Below are positions 12,725 to 21,588 of a stretch of DNA of 29,842 bases, one piece after another. This stretch comes from Planctomycetota bacterium (GTDB lineage: Bacteria > Planctomycetota > B15-G4), in assembly GCA_003644265.1 (NCBI GenBank), contig QNBX01000040.1, positions 1 through 29,842 on the forward strand, given 5' to 3'. A model generated the notes under the pieces. The model made no database searches and was not told the DNA's origin. It was given only the letters and a program-made list of their open reading frames with translations. The translations under genes were made by a program, and so were the position numbers. How positions within the stretch are numbered: position 1 is the first letter of the stretch; each line of letters starts with the position of its first letter.

Positions 12725-14887
12725 TCATTGCTGCGCGAAGACCACTTCGGTGACCATCAGGCCTGTCAGCCCCTCGCCCTCGCCCTGGTCCGCGATGATG
12801 GCCTGCCAGTACACCGGCAGGTTCTCGAGGCCCGCGTCCGGGATGAACACGGGGAAGGTGCTCTGGCCGTCCGCGTCGAAGTTGCCGAAGATCACCTCCA
12901 TGGTGTTGGTGCCGAGCCAGTAGTCGCCGCGCGCGGTCTGCATGGCGTTGGAGAGCGCCGAGTCAGACGCCATCAGCAGCCAGCTGGCGTGGGGCGGGCC
13001 GTGCAGCACCATCGTAAAGGTGCTGTTGGCCACCAGCTCGCCCTCGGCCAAGGCGAAGTTGGCGCAGCCCTTGATCAGCTGCACCGCACCCGCGTGTGCG
13101 GAGGTGTTGGGGGAGCCCATGGCCAGGTCGTCGAAGCCGTCACCGTTCATGTCGCCCACGAAGGCGCTGAGGGACGGACCGGCGTGGTTCGGCGCCAGCT
13201 CGAGGCCGCGGAACCCCAGGCTGCCGACCCTCATGGTATCGGGCAGGTCGCTGTCACCGTTCAGCAAGAAGCTGTTGGTGTCGCCAGCGGCCGCCATGAC
13301 GATGTCGTCATAGTCATCGCCGTGCAGGTTGCCGCCCATGCTGATCGCGCTGCCGAGCCTCTGGTTGGGCCTGTCGCCGGTGATGACATGCAGCTCGAGG
13401 CCGTTCTTCACATCGACGACCCCATCCAGGCCCAGGCTGCCCCGGTTGCTGCCGCCGCTGCCGGCGAAGCCGGTGTTGATGACGCCCACATCGACGAACA
13501 TCTCGGGGGTCGACAGGTCGATCAGTGGCGCGGTGTGCTTGTTGCCGAGCACCACCACCGTGCGGCCCTCGTTGCCATGACCAGCGGCCGGGTTCAGATC
13601 GAAGCCCGGGGCGCCCACCGCCACATCGCTGAAGCCGTCGGCGTCCAGGTTGCTGCCACCGGCGACGGCGCTGCCGAGCTGCTCGTTGACCTGCTCGCCG
13701 CGGATGGTGATGCCCATGTTGGTGATCTGGGCCAGGTTGATGCTGCTGGGCAGGGCGGGGCCGCCGAACACGACGTAGGCCTCGCCTGCCCGGGCCACGC
13801 CGTCGGGCGAGGCGTCAGGCGCGCCGATGAGCATGTCCGCGAAGCCGTCGCCGTTGATGTCGCCAGCAGCAGCCACGGCGCTGCCGGCGCGGTCACCGGC
13901 CGCTGCGCCGATGAGCTTCAGGCCCTCATCGGCGGCCATGCGGTCCAGGTCGAAGCCGGCGCTGTAGCGCGCGGTGCCGTACAGCAACCAGGCGCCACCG
14001 TTCTCACTGGGGCCGCCCAGCTGGAAGCCGTTGAGCGGGGAGCCCACGGCGCCGCTCACAGGTCCGCCCTGGCTGGAGGCCGACGAGGCGCCGAGCAGCG
14101 CGTCATCGAGGCCGTCGCCGTTGACGTCGCCCACGCCGGCCACCGCGTTGCCCAGGTGGTCCAAGGCCGCGACGCCATTCAGGGTGAAGCCGTCCAGCGA
14201 GGTCATGGCGTCGAGGCGCAGGGTCTCGGGCCACTCGTCGCGGCCGAAGACGACGTACACCACGCCGCTGTCCGTGCCGTTCACGCCGTCGCTGCCGGGG
14301 GCGCCGATGAGCAGGTCGGTGCGGCCGTCGCCGTTGAGGTCCGCGCTGCCGAGGCCGGCGCCGGTCTCCGACCCGTCCTCGCTGACGGTCAGGCGCACGT
14401 AGCCCTTAGGCTGCTGCGCGGTGATGCTGCCGGCCATGCTGCTACCCGAACCGCGGCCGAAGCCGCTGGCGGGAGCGCTGTCGCCATCCTTGCTGAGGCT
14501 CAGCGTGGACGTCTCGGGCAGGGAGTGATCCGCCCCGAACACCAGGTAGACCACGCCAGGCATGGCGGACGACAAACCGGGGCTGCCGCCGTCGGGATAG
14601 CTGTTGTCGCTGGGGGCCGATTCGAAGCCGGACACGAGCATGTCAGCGAGGCCGTCGCCGTTGGCGTCGCCCGCCGCGGCGATGCGGGTGCCCAAGAGCA
14701 CGCCCGCTACGTCGCCGGTCCAGCTGGCGCCGTTGTTGCGCAGGAACTCCATGTCGACCACGCGGTTGTCGCTGCCGGCTTGGAGTACGGTGCCGACGGT
14801 GTGCGTCTGTCGCTGGGCGCTGGCCTCGCCCGTCGTCAGGGCCAGGAAACAGGTGCCCATGAGGCACGTCTTGCTGAGCAGGTTCAT
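12725..14887 (-). CDS. secreted FG-GAP beta-propeller protein, larger paralogue
   Basis: A 720-residue exported protein. Residues 1-24 are a signal peptide ending in EASA-QR. Seven FG-GAP calcium-loop positions are recognisable at 74-82, 183-191, 254-262, 343-351, 413-421, 520-528 and 579-587. The fifth (NLDADGFSD) and sixth (NLHGDDYDD) start with Asn, and the sixth also lacks the DG glycine, so calcium binding there may be weak. Blade spacing is irregular (109 residues between the first two, 107 between the fifth and sixth), pointing to long insertions with Gly/Ser-rich loops. The tail, ~608-720, has GPP (630-632), DADG (671-674) and YWQ (693-695), like the smaller paralogue. The role is probably surface or extracellular binding. 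The start lies 34 bases from the palindrome centre, so no natural promoter can be seen. Confidence 0.9.
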   Translation of the reverse strand: MNLLSKTCLMGTCFLALTTGEASAQRQTHTVGTVLQAGSDNRVVDMEFLRNNGASWTGDVAGVLLGTRIAAAGDANGDGLADMLVSGFESAPSDNSYPDGGSPGLSSAMPGVVYLVFGADHSLPETSTLSLSKDGDSAPASGFGRGSGSSMAGSITAQQPKGYVRLTVSEDGSETGAGLGSADLNGDGRTDLLIGAPGSDGVNGTDSGVVYVVFGRDEWPETLRLDAMTSLDGFTLNGVAALDHLGNAVAGVGDVNGDGLDDALLGASSASSQGGPVSGAVGSPLNGFQLGGPSENGGAWLLYGTARYSAGFDLDRMAADEGLKLIGAAAGDRAGSAVAAAGDINGDGFADMLIGAPDASPDGVARAGEAYVVFGGPALPSSINLAQITNMGITIRGEQVNEQLGSAVAGGSNLDADGFSDVAVGAPGFDLNPAAGHGNEGRTVVVLGNKHTAPLIDLSTPEMFVDVGVINTGFAGSGGSNRGSLGLDGVVDVKNGLELHVITGDRPNQRLGSAISMGGNLHGDDYDDIVMAAAGDTNSFLLNGDSDLPDTMRVGSLGFRGLELAPNHAGPSLSAFVGDMNGDGFDDLAMGSPNTSAHAGAVQLIKGCANFALAEGELVANSTFTMVLHGPPHASWLLMASDSALSNAMQTARGDYWLGTNTMEVIFGNFDADGQSTFPVFIPDAGLENLPVYWQAIIADQGEGEGLTGLMVTEVVFAQQ

Positions 14888-14955
14888 TTCAGATGGTTCC
14901 GTGACGAGCGACGGGTCGGGGCCCCGACCCGTCGCTCGTCACGGAACCATCTGAA
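14888..14955. other. palindrome centre and junction
   Basis: The symmetry axis is between 14921 and 14922, inside a G+C-rich core that reads cgacgggtcgggg up to the axis and its complement after it. The 68 bases separate the start codons of two identical, divergent FG-GAP genes. Each copy has only 34 upstream bases before the sequence folds back on itself, so any natural promoter further upstream is missing. There is no Shine-Dalgarno site in front of either start. Confidence 0.9.
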
Positions 14956-17118
14956 ATGAACCTGCTCAGCAAGACGTGCCTCATGGGCACCTGTTTCCTG
15001 GCCCTGACGACGGGCGAGGCCAGCGCCCAGCGACAGACGCACACCGTCGGCACCGTACTCCAAGCCGGCAGCGACAACCGCGTGGTCGACATGGAGTTCC
15101 TGCGCAACAACGGCGCCAGCTGGACCGGCGACGTAGCGGGCGTGCTCTTGGGCACCCGCATCGCCGCGGCGGGCGACGCCAACGGCGACGGCCTCGCTGA
15201 CATGCTCGTGTCCGGCTTCGAATCGGCCCCCAGCGACAACAGCTATCCCGACGGCGGCAGCCCCGGTTTGTCGTCCGCCATGCCTGGCGTGGTCTACCTG
15301 GTGTTCGGGGCGGATCACTCCCTGCCCGAGACGTCCACGCTGAGCCTCAGCAAGGATGGCGACAGCGCTCCCGCCAGCGGCTTCGGCCGCGGTTCGGGTA
15401 GCAGCATGGCCGGCAGCATCACCGCGCAGCAGCCTAAGGGCTACGTGCGCCTGACCGTCAGCGAGGACGGGTCGGAGACCGGCGCCGGCCTCGGCAGCGC
15501 GGACCTCAACGGCGACGGCCGCACCGACCTGCTCATCGGCGCCCCCGGCAGCGACGGCGTGAACGGCACGGACAGCGGCGTGGTGTACGTCGTCTTCGGC
15601 CGCGACGAGTGGCCCGAGACCCTGCGCCTCGACGCCATGACCTCGCTGGACGGCTTCACCCTGAATGGCGTCGCGGCCTTGGACCACCTGGGCAACGCGG
15701 TGGCCGGCGTGGGCGACGTCAACGGCGACGGCCTCGATGACGCGCTGCTCGGCGCCTCGTCGGCCTCCAGCCAGGGCGGACCTGTGAGCGGCGCCGTGGG
15801 CTCCCCGCTCAACGGCTTCCAGCTGGGCGGCCCCAGTGAGAACGGTGGCGCCTGGTTGCTGTACGGCACCGCGCGCTACAGCGCCGGCTTCGACCTGGAC
15901 CGCATGGCCGCCGATGAGGGCCTGAAGCTCATCGGCGCAGCGGCCGGTGACCGCGCCGGCAGCGCCGTGGCTGCTGCTGGCGACATCAACGGCGACGGCT
16001 TCGCGGACATGCTCATCGGCGCGCCTGACGCCTCGCCCGACGGCGTGGCCCGGGCAGGCGAGGCCTACGTCGTGTTCGGCGGCCCCGCCCTGCCCAGCAG
16101 CATCAACCTGGCCCAGATCACCAACATGGGCATCACCATCCGCGGCGAGCAGGTCAACGAGCAGCTCGGCAGCGCCGTCGCCGGTGGCAGCAACCTGGAC
16201 GCCGACGGCTTCAGCGATGTGGCGGTGGGCGCCCCGGGCTTCGATCTGAACCCGGCCGCTGGTCATGGCAACGAGGGCCGCACGGTGGTGGTGCTCGGCA
16301 ACAAGCACACCGCGCCACTGATCGACCTGTCGACCCCCGAGATGTTCGTCGATGTGGGCGTCATCAACACCGGCTTCGCCGGCAGCGGCGGCAGCAACCG
16401 GGGCAGCCTGGGCCTGGATGGGGTCGTCGATGTGAAGAACGGCCTCGAGCTGCATGTCATCACCGGCGACAGGCCCAACCAGAGGCTCGGCAGCGCGATC
16501 AGCATGGGCGGCAACCTGCACGGCGATGACTATGACGACATCGTCATGGCGGCCGCTGGCGACACCAACAGCTTCTTGCTGAACGGTGACAGCGACCTGC
16601 CCGATACCATGAGGGTCGGCAGCCTGGGGTTCCGCGGCCTCGAGCTGGCGCCGAACCACGCCGGTCCGTCCCTCAGCGCCTTCGTGGGCGACATGAACGG
16701 TGACGGCTTCGACGACCTGGCCATGGGCTCCCCCAACACCTCCGCACACGCGGGTGCGGTGCAGCTGATCAAGGGCTGCGCCAACTTCGCCTTGGCCGAG
16801 GGCGAGCTGGTGGCCAACAGCACCTTTACGATGGTGCTGCACGGCCCGCCCCACGCCAGCTGGCTGCTGATGGCGTCTGACTCGGCGCTCTCCAACGCCA
16901 TGCAGACCGCGCGCGGCGACTACTGGCTCGGCACCAACACCATGGAGGTGATCTTCGGCAACTTCGACGCGGACGGCCAGAGCACCTTCCCCGTGTTCAT
17001 CCCGGACGCGGGCCTCGAGAACCTGCCGGTGTACTGGCAGGCCATCATCGCGGACCAGGGCGAGGGCGAGGGGCTGACAGGCCTGATGGTCACCGAAGTG
17101 GTCTTCGCGCAGCAATGA
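14956..17118 (+). CDS. secreted FG-GAP protein, mirror copy
   Basis: Reverse-complement copy of the gene at 12725-14887: the same 720 residues, signal peptide, seven propeller motifs and C-terminal tail. The two copies point away from each other across the symmetry axis with only 68 bases between starts. This looks like a divergent gene pair but is probably one gene seen twice. Confidence 0.88.
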   Translation: MNLLSKTCLMGTCFLALTTGEASAQRQTHTVGTVLQAGSDNRVVDMEFLRNNGASWTGDVAGVLLGTRIAAAGDANGDGLADMLVSGFESAPSDNSYPDGGSPGLSSAMPGVVYLVFGADHSLPETSTLSLSKDGDSAPASGFGRGSGSSMAGSITAQQPKGYVRLTVSEDGSETGAGLGSADLNGDGRTDLLIGAPGSDGVNGTDSGVVYVVFGRDEWPETLRLDAMTSLDGFTLNGVAALDHLGNAVAGVGDVNGDGLDDALLGASSASSQGGPVSGAVGSPLNGFQLGGPSENGGAWLLYGTARYSAGFDLDRMAADEGLKLIGAAAGDRAGSAVAAAGDINGDGFADMLIGAPDASPDGVARAGEAYVVFGGPALPSSINLAQITNMGITIRGEQVNEQLGSAVAGGSNLDADGFSDVAVGAPGFDLNPAAGHGNEGRTVVVLGNKHTAPLIDLSTPEMFVDVGVINTGFAGSGGSNRGSLGLDGVVDVKNGLELHVITGDRPNQRLGSAISMGGNLHGDDYDDIVMAAAGDTNSFLLNGDSDLPDTMRVGSLGFRGLELAPNHAGPSLSAFVGDMNGDGFDDLAMGSPNTSAHAGAVQLIKGCANFALAEGELVANSTFTMVLHGPPHASWLLMASDSALSNAMQTARGDYWLGTNTMEVIFGNFDADGQSTFPVFIPDAGLENLPVYWQAIIADQGEGEGLTGLMVTEVVFAQQ

Positions 17119-17154
17119 TCTGACGCTGACGGATCCTCCGCTTGGTTCCCACTC

Positions 17155-17197
17155 CAGGTGGCCGTCGTGACCTCCCCCGGGTCATGGCGGCCACCTG
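17155..17197 (+). terminator. hairpin terminator, mirror copy
   Basis: Mirror of 12646-12688. Here the FG-GAP transcript is the plus strand, so the two wobble positions are G-U on this strand; the weak T-rich tract follows from 17198. Confidence 0.6.
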
Positions 17198-17220
17198 CTC
17201 TTGTGTTCAGGGAGCGCTGG

Positions 17221-17302
17221 GGTGGGCGGACGCCAAGCGGGCGGCGGGCGCCAGTGGGCGGCGGGCGCCAGTGGGCGGCGGGCGCCGTGGGCGGCGGGCG
17301 CC
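17221..17302 (-). repeat. G+C-rich 16-18-bp tandem units, mirror copy
   Basis: Reverse complement of the array at 12541-12622, with the same unit count and the same small length differences between units. Confidence 0.8.
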
Positions 17303-17330
17303 GTGGGCCTGACGCCCGGCCGCGCCGGAC

Positions 17331-17963
17331 TCAGCTCGCGAGGGCGGCTGCCAAGCCCGCGGCCGCGCCCCTCACGAGTCCCAGCCGGCCATGGAACAGA
17401 TGGCCGCAGCCGCTCACGGGGGTGATGCGCGGGGAGCGCGCGCAGCTGGCCAGCCAGGCCTGCACCTGATCGGCCGGCACCAGCTCGTCCTCCAATGCAT
17501 AGACCACGGCGAGGGGCAGGCTGGAACGGGCCACGGCCGTGTAGTCGTAGTAGTTGACTGGCGGCGCCACCGCCAGCAGCCCCTCCACGCGCCGGTCCTC
17601 CAGCCCGGTGTCCAGACCTACCCACGAGCCGAACGAGAAGCCGGCCAGCAGCAGCGAGCCCCCCGCCAACTCGTGACAGGCGTCCATCGCAGCGCGCACG
17701 TCGTCCCGTTCGCCAACGCCCTCGTCGTGGCTGCCCTCGCTGCCACCGGCGCCGCGGAAGTCGAAGCGCAGCACGTGCAGCCCGGCCGCGGCGAAGGCCT
17801 TGGCCAGGGAGTGCACCACCTTGTTCTCCTTGGTGCCGCCGTGCAGCGGGTGCGGATGACAGACCACGGCGCCGCGGGGCCCGGCGCCGGGGTGCGGGCC
17901 GGTCGGCGCGTCATGCAGCGCCGCCAGCTGGCCAGCCGAGGTCTCGAGGGTCAGAGCGGGCAT
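17331..17963 (-). CDS. KANL3/Tex30-type alpha/beta hydrolase, mirror copy
   Basis: Identical to the 210-residue protein at 11880-12512, with nucleophile Ser110 (GFSFGS), Asp159 and His188. Not evidence for a paralogue, because even the spacers and repeats around it are mirrored exactly. Confidence 0.88.
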   Translation of the reverse strand: MPALTLETSAGQLAALHDAPTGPHPGAGPRGAVVCHPHPLHGGTKENKVVHSLAKAFAAAGLHVLRFDFRGAGGSEGSHDEGVGERDDVRAAMDACHELAGGSLLLAGFSFGSWVGLDTGLEDRRVEGLLAVAPPVNYYDYTAVARSSLPLAVVYALEDELVPADQVQAWLASCARSPRITPVSGCGHLFHGRLGLVRGAAAGLAAALAS

Positions 17964-17991
17964 GGCCGCTCAGAGTGCCGCGAGTCGCGCG

Positions 17992-18051
17992 CGCTGTCCA
18001 TGCGCTGTCCATGCGCTGTCCATGCGCAGACCGGACGCAGACCGGACGCAG
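17992..18051 (-). repeat. 11-bp tandem repeats, mirror copy
   Basis: Mirror of 11792-11851: three CGCTGTCCATG units at 17992-18024 and two ACCGGACGCAG units at 18030-18051, reading the plus strand. Confidence 0.8.
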
Positions 18052-18141
18052 CTGATCGCAGCGCTTCAGCTGGTGTTCCGGACGCAGGCCAGCGCCTGCC
18101 TCGCCGCCGGATGCGGTCCGCGCGGGCCTGTCGGATCGCGC

Positions 18142-18171
18142 TTGATATTTGTGAGCCGGAGGACCGATAGC
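18142..18171 (+). promoter_or_regulatory. possible FG-GAP promoter, mirror copy
   Basis: TTGATA at 18142-18147 and GATAGC at 18166-18171, 18 bp apart. The same weak match as in the left arm. Confidence 0.22.
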
Positions 18172-18272
18172 TGGCGTGCCGGGCCGCCCGGCGAGCGCGC
18201 ACCGCCGAGCCTCACGCTGCAGCGCGCCCTGGACGAGCCTCTCCCTCTCTCACCACACCTGCGGACCCCGCC

Positions 18273-20099
18273 ATGCTGACACGTTCCATGCTCTGCACCA
18301 CCCTGGCCCTGACGCTGCTCACGCCCACGCCTGCCGCCTCCGAGCGCGAGCTGGAGCTGTCCTGGCTGGGCAGCGCCGGCACGCGCAGCACCGGCGTCGC
18401 GGGCTCGGACGAGAGCGGCAAGACCGTCGCACGGGCGGGCGACATCAACGGTGACGGGGTGGGCGACTGGGTGGTGTCGTCGTGGGGAGACGACTTCTTC
18501 GACCCCTCGGGCAGGGTCTATCTGGTCTTTGGCTCGGCGCCGGGCCAGCCGGCGCCGGGCAGCCTGTCCAGCGCCGACGTCTTGCTGACCGGCGCTCAGA
18601 CCGCCGACGCCGCAGGGCAGGCGCTGGCCGCGGCCGGCGACGTGAACGCGGACGGTTTCGATGACCTGCTCATCGGCGCGCCGCGCCACGATGTGTCCGG
18701 GCTGACGGACGCGGGGCGCGCCTACCTCGTGTACGGCGCGGCCTCGCTGCCCGCCAGCATCAACCTGGGCGCCATGGCGCCGGGGCAGGGCGTGGTGTTC
18801 AACGGCGAGGCCACGGGCAACCTGAGCGGCATCTCTGTCTGCGGCCCGGGCGACCTGAACGGCGACGGCATCGACGACATCGCCATCGGCGCCCTGGGCG
18901 CCGGCCCGCTGGGGCGCAACCTGGCTGGCCAGGTACAGATCGTCTTTGGGCGCGTCGATTTCGCTGCCAGCGAGACGCTCGGCGCGGTGCCTGGCTGCCT
19001 GCTGGCGGGCCAGGCCTCCGGCGATCGCCTGGGCACGGACGTGGCCCGCGCCGGCGATGTGGACGGCGACGGCCTGGACGATCTGCTGGCCGGCGCACCC
19101 TTCGCCGACCCCGGCAGCAAGACCAATGGCGGCAGGGCCTACCTCCTGCGCGGCTCCAGCAGCTTGCCCGCCTTGATCGACAGCGCGTCGTTCAGTGCCT
19201 TCGGCACCGTCATCAACCCGCAGTTCGGCGGCCACTACATCGGCGCGGCCCTCGCCGGCGGCGGCGACGTGAACGGCGACGGCCTCTCCGACCTGCTGTT
19301 CGGAGCCGATCAGGCCGACACGCCAGGCGGCAACGACGCGGGCCGCAGCTTCCTGGTGTACGGCTCGGCCTCCTTGCCCTCGGTGGTGACCCTGGGAAGC
19401 GGCGGCGTCACGCTAGACGGCGGCGCGGCCGGCGACTGCTCCGGCGGCTCGGTCTCGCTGGCAGGCGACCTGAACGGCGACGGCCTGGCCGACCTGCTGA
19501 TCGGCGCCCAGAACGCGGACGGCGGCGGCAACAACTCAGGCTGCGCCTACATCGTCTACGGAGCCCCCGGCCTGCCCGCCAGCATCTCACTGGACGCCCT
19601 GTCGTGGCGCGGCGTGGTCATCAACGGCGAGGCCGCGGGCGACCGCATGGGCGCCTCGCTGGCGCACGTCGGCGACGTGGACGGCGACGGGCAGGACGAC
19701 CTGCTGCTGGGCGCGCGCTTCGCGGATGGCGGGGGCAGCAACTCGGGGGCAGCCTACGTGGTCGAGGGCGCCTGCCACCTGCTGCTGGCCGAGGGCAGCA
19801 TGGCCGAGGGCGACACCTTCAGCATGAAGTGCTTCGGCCCTCCCAGCGCGCCCTTCCTGCTGTGGCTGGCGGCGGACGCGTTCCCCGTGCCACTGGGCAC
19901 CAACAAGGGCCCCTTCTGGCTGCTGGACCCGCTCGAGATCGGCGTGCTGTTCCTGGACGCCGACGGGGCGCTGAGCCTGCCCCTCACCATCCCCACGGGT
20001 CTGGGGCTCTCGGGCGTCACGGGCTACTGGCAGTTCATGGCGCAACCGCAGGGCAACCACTGCGACCTCTCGGGGCTGCTTGAGACCCCCGTCAGCTGA
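18273..20099 (+). CDS. secreted seven-repeat FG-GAP protein, mirror copy
   Basis: Residue-for-residue copy of the 608-residue protein at 9744-11570, with signal peptide, seven evenly spaced D-x-N/D-x-DG-x-x-D loops and the beta-rich tail. On this arm it reads in the plus direction, which makes the blade repeats easy to follow from 18441 to 19700. Confidence 0.88.
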   Translation: MLTRSMLCTTLALTLLTPTPAASERELELSWLGSAGTRSTGVAGSDESGKTVARAGDINGDGVGDWVVSSWGDDFFDPSGRVYLVFGSAPGQPAPGSLSSADVLLTGAQTADAAGQALAAAGDVNADGFDDLLIGAPRHDVSGLTDAGRAYLVYGAASLPASINLGAMAPGQGVVFNGEATGNLSGISVCGPGDLNGDGIDDIAIGALGAGPLGRNLAGQVQIVFGRVDFAASETLGAVPGCLLAGQASGDRLGTDVARAGDVDGDGLDDLLAGAPFADPGSKTNGGRAYLLRGSSSLPALIDSASFSAFGTVINPQFGGHYIGAALAGGGDVNGDGLSDLLFGADQADTPGGNDAGRSFLVYGSASLPSVVTLGSGGVTLDGGAAGDCSGGSVSLAGDLNGDGLADLLIGAQNADGGGNNSGCAYIVYGAPGLPASISLDALSWRGVVINGEAAGDRMGASLAHVGDVDGDGQDDLLLGARFADGGGSNSGAAYVVEGACHLLLAEGSMAEGDTFSMKCFGPPSAPFLLWLAADAFPVPLGTNKGPFWLLDPLEIGVLFLDADGALSLPLTIPTGLGLSGVTGYWQFMAQPQGNHCDLSGLLETPVS

Positions 20100-20110
20100 G
20101 GCCGCCCGCG

Positions 20111-20152
20111 CTGGTCACGTACGCCCCCCGTTGCGAGGGCGTGCGTGATCAG
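20111..20152 (+). terminator. hairpin downstream of FG-GAP gene, mirror copy
   Basis: Mirror of 9691-9732: CTGGTCACGTACGCCC at 20111-20126 pairs with GGGCGTGCGTGATCAG at 20137-20152, using two G-U pairs. Confidence 0.5.
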
Positions 20153-20222
20153 GGCCTGCGCGGCTGCAGCGGGCGACCGCAACGCCGCCCGCGGGATCGC
20201 GTCGAACAACCGATCGAGCGCG

Positions 20223-20690
20223 TTAGAACCGCCCGCTGGCCGAGCCGTCGCCGCCTGTTGGCCACGGATGACGGGCCAGGCGCGCCACCGCAGCCTCCAA
20301 CTCCCCGACCCAGCAGGGCTTGGCCAGGAAGGCCGTCGCGCCCGCCGCCAGGGCCGCGGCGCGGGTGCGCTGATCGTCGTGACCCGAGAAGGCCAAGATG
20401 GGCACGTGCGCCGTACGCCGGTCCCCCGTCATGGCCTCAGCCAACTCAAAGCCCGTCATGCCACCCAGCTCCAGGTCCATCACCAGCAGGTTGGGCGGGG
20501 ACTCGATCGCCGCCGCCAGTACGCCCTCGGCCTCGGTGAAGCTGCGCACCTGGGCCCCACGCCGTTGCAGCAAGCGCGCCACGCTGCTGCGCACCAACTC
20601 GTCGTCGTCCACCAACAGGATGGACACATCGGACAAGGGACCGCGGGGAGGACTGTGCGGGGTCGAGCGGGGTTGCAGACTGGCGGACAC
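20223..20690 (-). CDS. single-domain response regulator, mirror copy
   Basis: Identical to 9153-9620: receiver only, phospho-acceptor Asp72, switch Ser102, Lys124, GTG start. Confidence 0.88.
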   Translation of the reverse strand: MSASLQPRSTPHSPPRGPLSDVSILLVDDDELVRSSVARLLQRRGAQVRSFTEAEGVLAAAIESPPNLLVMDLELGGMTGFELAEAMTGDRRTAHVPILAFSGHDDQRTRAAALAAGATAFLAKPCWVGELEAAVARLARHPWPTGGDGSASGRF

Positions 20691-20860
20691 GATGACCTCT
20701 GCCTGGGGGGAACAGCCCTCCGACGATCCGGCCCCGCTGGACTAACCGGGGAGCAGATCGCTTGATCATCAGGCCGCTGAGCTGCGGGCGCGCGACGAAG
20801 CCGCGGCGCCGTCGTGGGTGCTGCGCGGGAAGAACCGGCCCGCGCAAACAGGGGCTCACA

Positions 20861-20915
20861 CACCTGTCAGGCTGGGGTCAGCTGGGTGCCAGCCGGTGGT
20901 CAGCTGGCGGTCAGC
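20861..20915 (-). repeat. five 11-bp units over the rhodanese stop, mirror copy
   Basis: Mirror of 8928-8982. The last unit on this strand carries the complement of the rhodanese TGA. Confidence 0.7.
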
Positions 20916-21459
20916 CTTGCACGGCAGCGCCGCGCCAGGCCTGCATGCCGCCCTCCACGTTGTGCACATGCAGGTAGCCACGCTGGCCCAGCAGGTCAGC
21001 GGCGGCGGCGCTGCGGCCGCCGCTGGCGCAGATCAGGTAGAGCGGCGTGCCGTCGCGGGGTACCTCTGAGAGGCGCCGCTCCAACTCGTCGACGGGGATG
21101 TGCAGGGCGCCTTCGATATGCCCCCCGCCCCACTCGCCGGCGCTGCGCACATCGATCACGGCCACGGAGCTGCCCGACTCCAGCAACTGGGCCAGCTTGA
21201 GCGTGTTGGCGTTGGCGTAGAGCCGCTTCTCGCGCACCATCAACGGGTCGAGCGCGACGCCCTTGGCCAGCAGTTCGACGTGGCGCTGCAGGGTCTTCAG
21301 CTCCCCCGCCAGGTCGCCCTCCTCTGAGCGGGAGCTGAGCAGCTCGCGCCGGGTGGACGAGAGTTCCTCGCTCAGAACGCGCAGGCGACCACGGGCGGCC
21401 CAGGCCAGCACCACGGCCACCACGGCCACCACGGCGACGATCAGGGCAAAGCTGGGCAT
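20911..21459 (-). CDS. membrane-anchored rhodanese, mirror copy
   Basis: Identical to 8384-8932: N-terminal anchor, charged stalk, rhodanese domain with active loop CASGGRS (Cys144). Confidence 0.86.
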   Translation of the reverse strand: MPSFALIVAVVAVVAVVLAWAARGRLRVLSEELSSTRRELLSSRSEEGDLAGELKTLQRHVELLAKGVALDPLMVREKRLYANANTLKLAQLLESGSSVAVIDVRSAGEWGGGHIEGALHIPVDELERRLSEVPRDGTPLYLICASGGRSAAAADLLGQRGYLHVHNVEGGMQAWRGAAVQG

Positions 21460-21588
21460 GGCGCGTCGGGGCTCCCGGGGCGAGTGGCGCGGAGTCTAGC
21501 GCGGCCCCGGCGGCGGCACCAACACCTGGGCAGTCGCTTGAGCGCCCGGGCCGTGACGGCGGCCGGGCTGCGGCATTACCCTGCGCCG

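Larger units (their letters stand above)
1..14921. repeat. left arm of a full-length perfect inverted repeat
   Basis: This half is the reverse complement of 14922-29842. The window begins cactgcaccgacgtgacc and ends with its exact reverse complement. Each gene recurs at 29843 minus its coordinate with the same protein length and sequence. A 15-kb arm with no divergence and no spacer is not expected of an old natural repeat, so it most likely reflects a fold-back artefact in the source contig. Confidence 0.98.
17964..18272. other. divergent intergenic region, mirror copy
   Basis: Mirror of 11571-11879. It holds the 11-bp repeats next to the hydrolase and the single A+T-rich promoter-like spot on the FG-GAP side. 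Confidence 0.45.

Noticed and set aside
14888..14955. A bidirectional promoter driving two divergent FG-GAP genes
   Set aside because: The symmetry is a consequence of the whole-window palindrome, no promoter elements are visible, and the second gene is not independent.
12728..14959. A 743-codon open frame on the plus strand opposite the larger FG-GAP gene, crossing the palindrome centre
   Set aside because: Antisense shadow of the repetitive propeller gene; repeated VAVDVA-like stretches are just the complement of the calcium-loop codons.
12725..17118. Recent tandem or inverted duplication of FG-GAP genes by recombination
   Set aside because: The identity extends over the whole 14.9 kb with no boundary, so no local duplication needs to be invoked.
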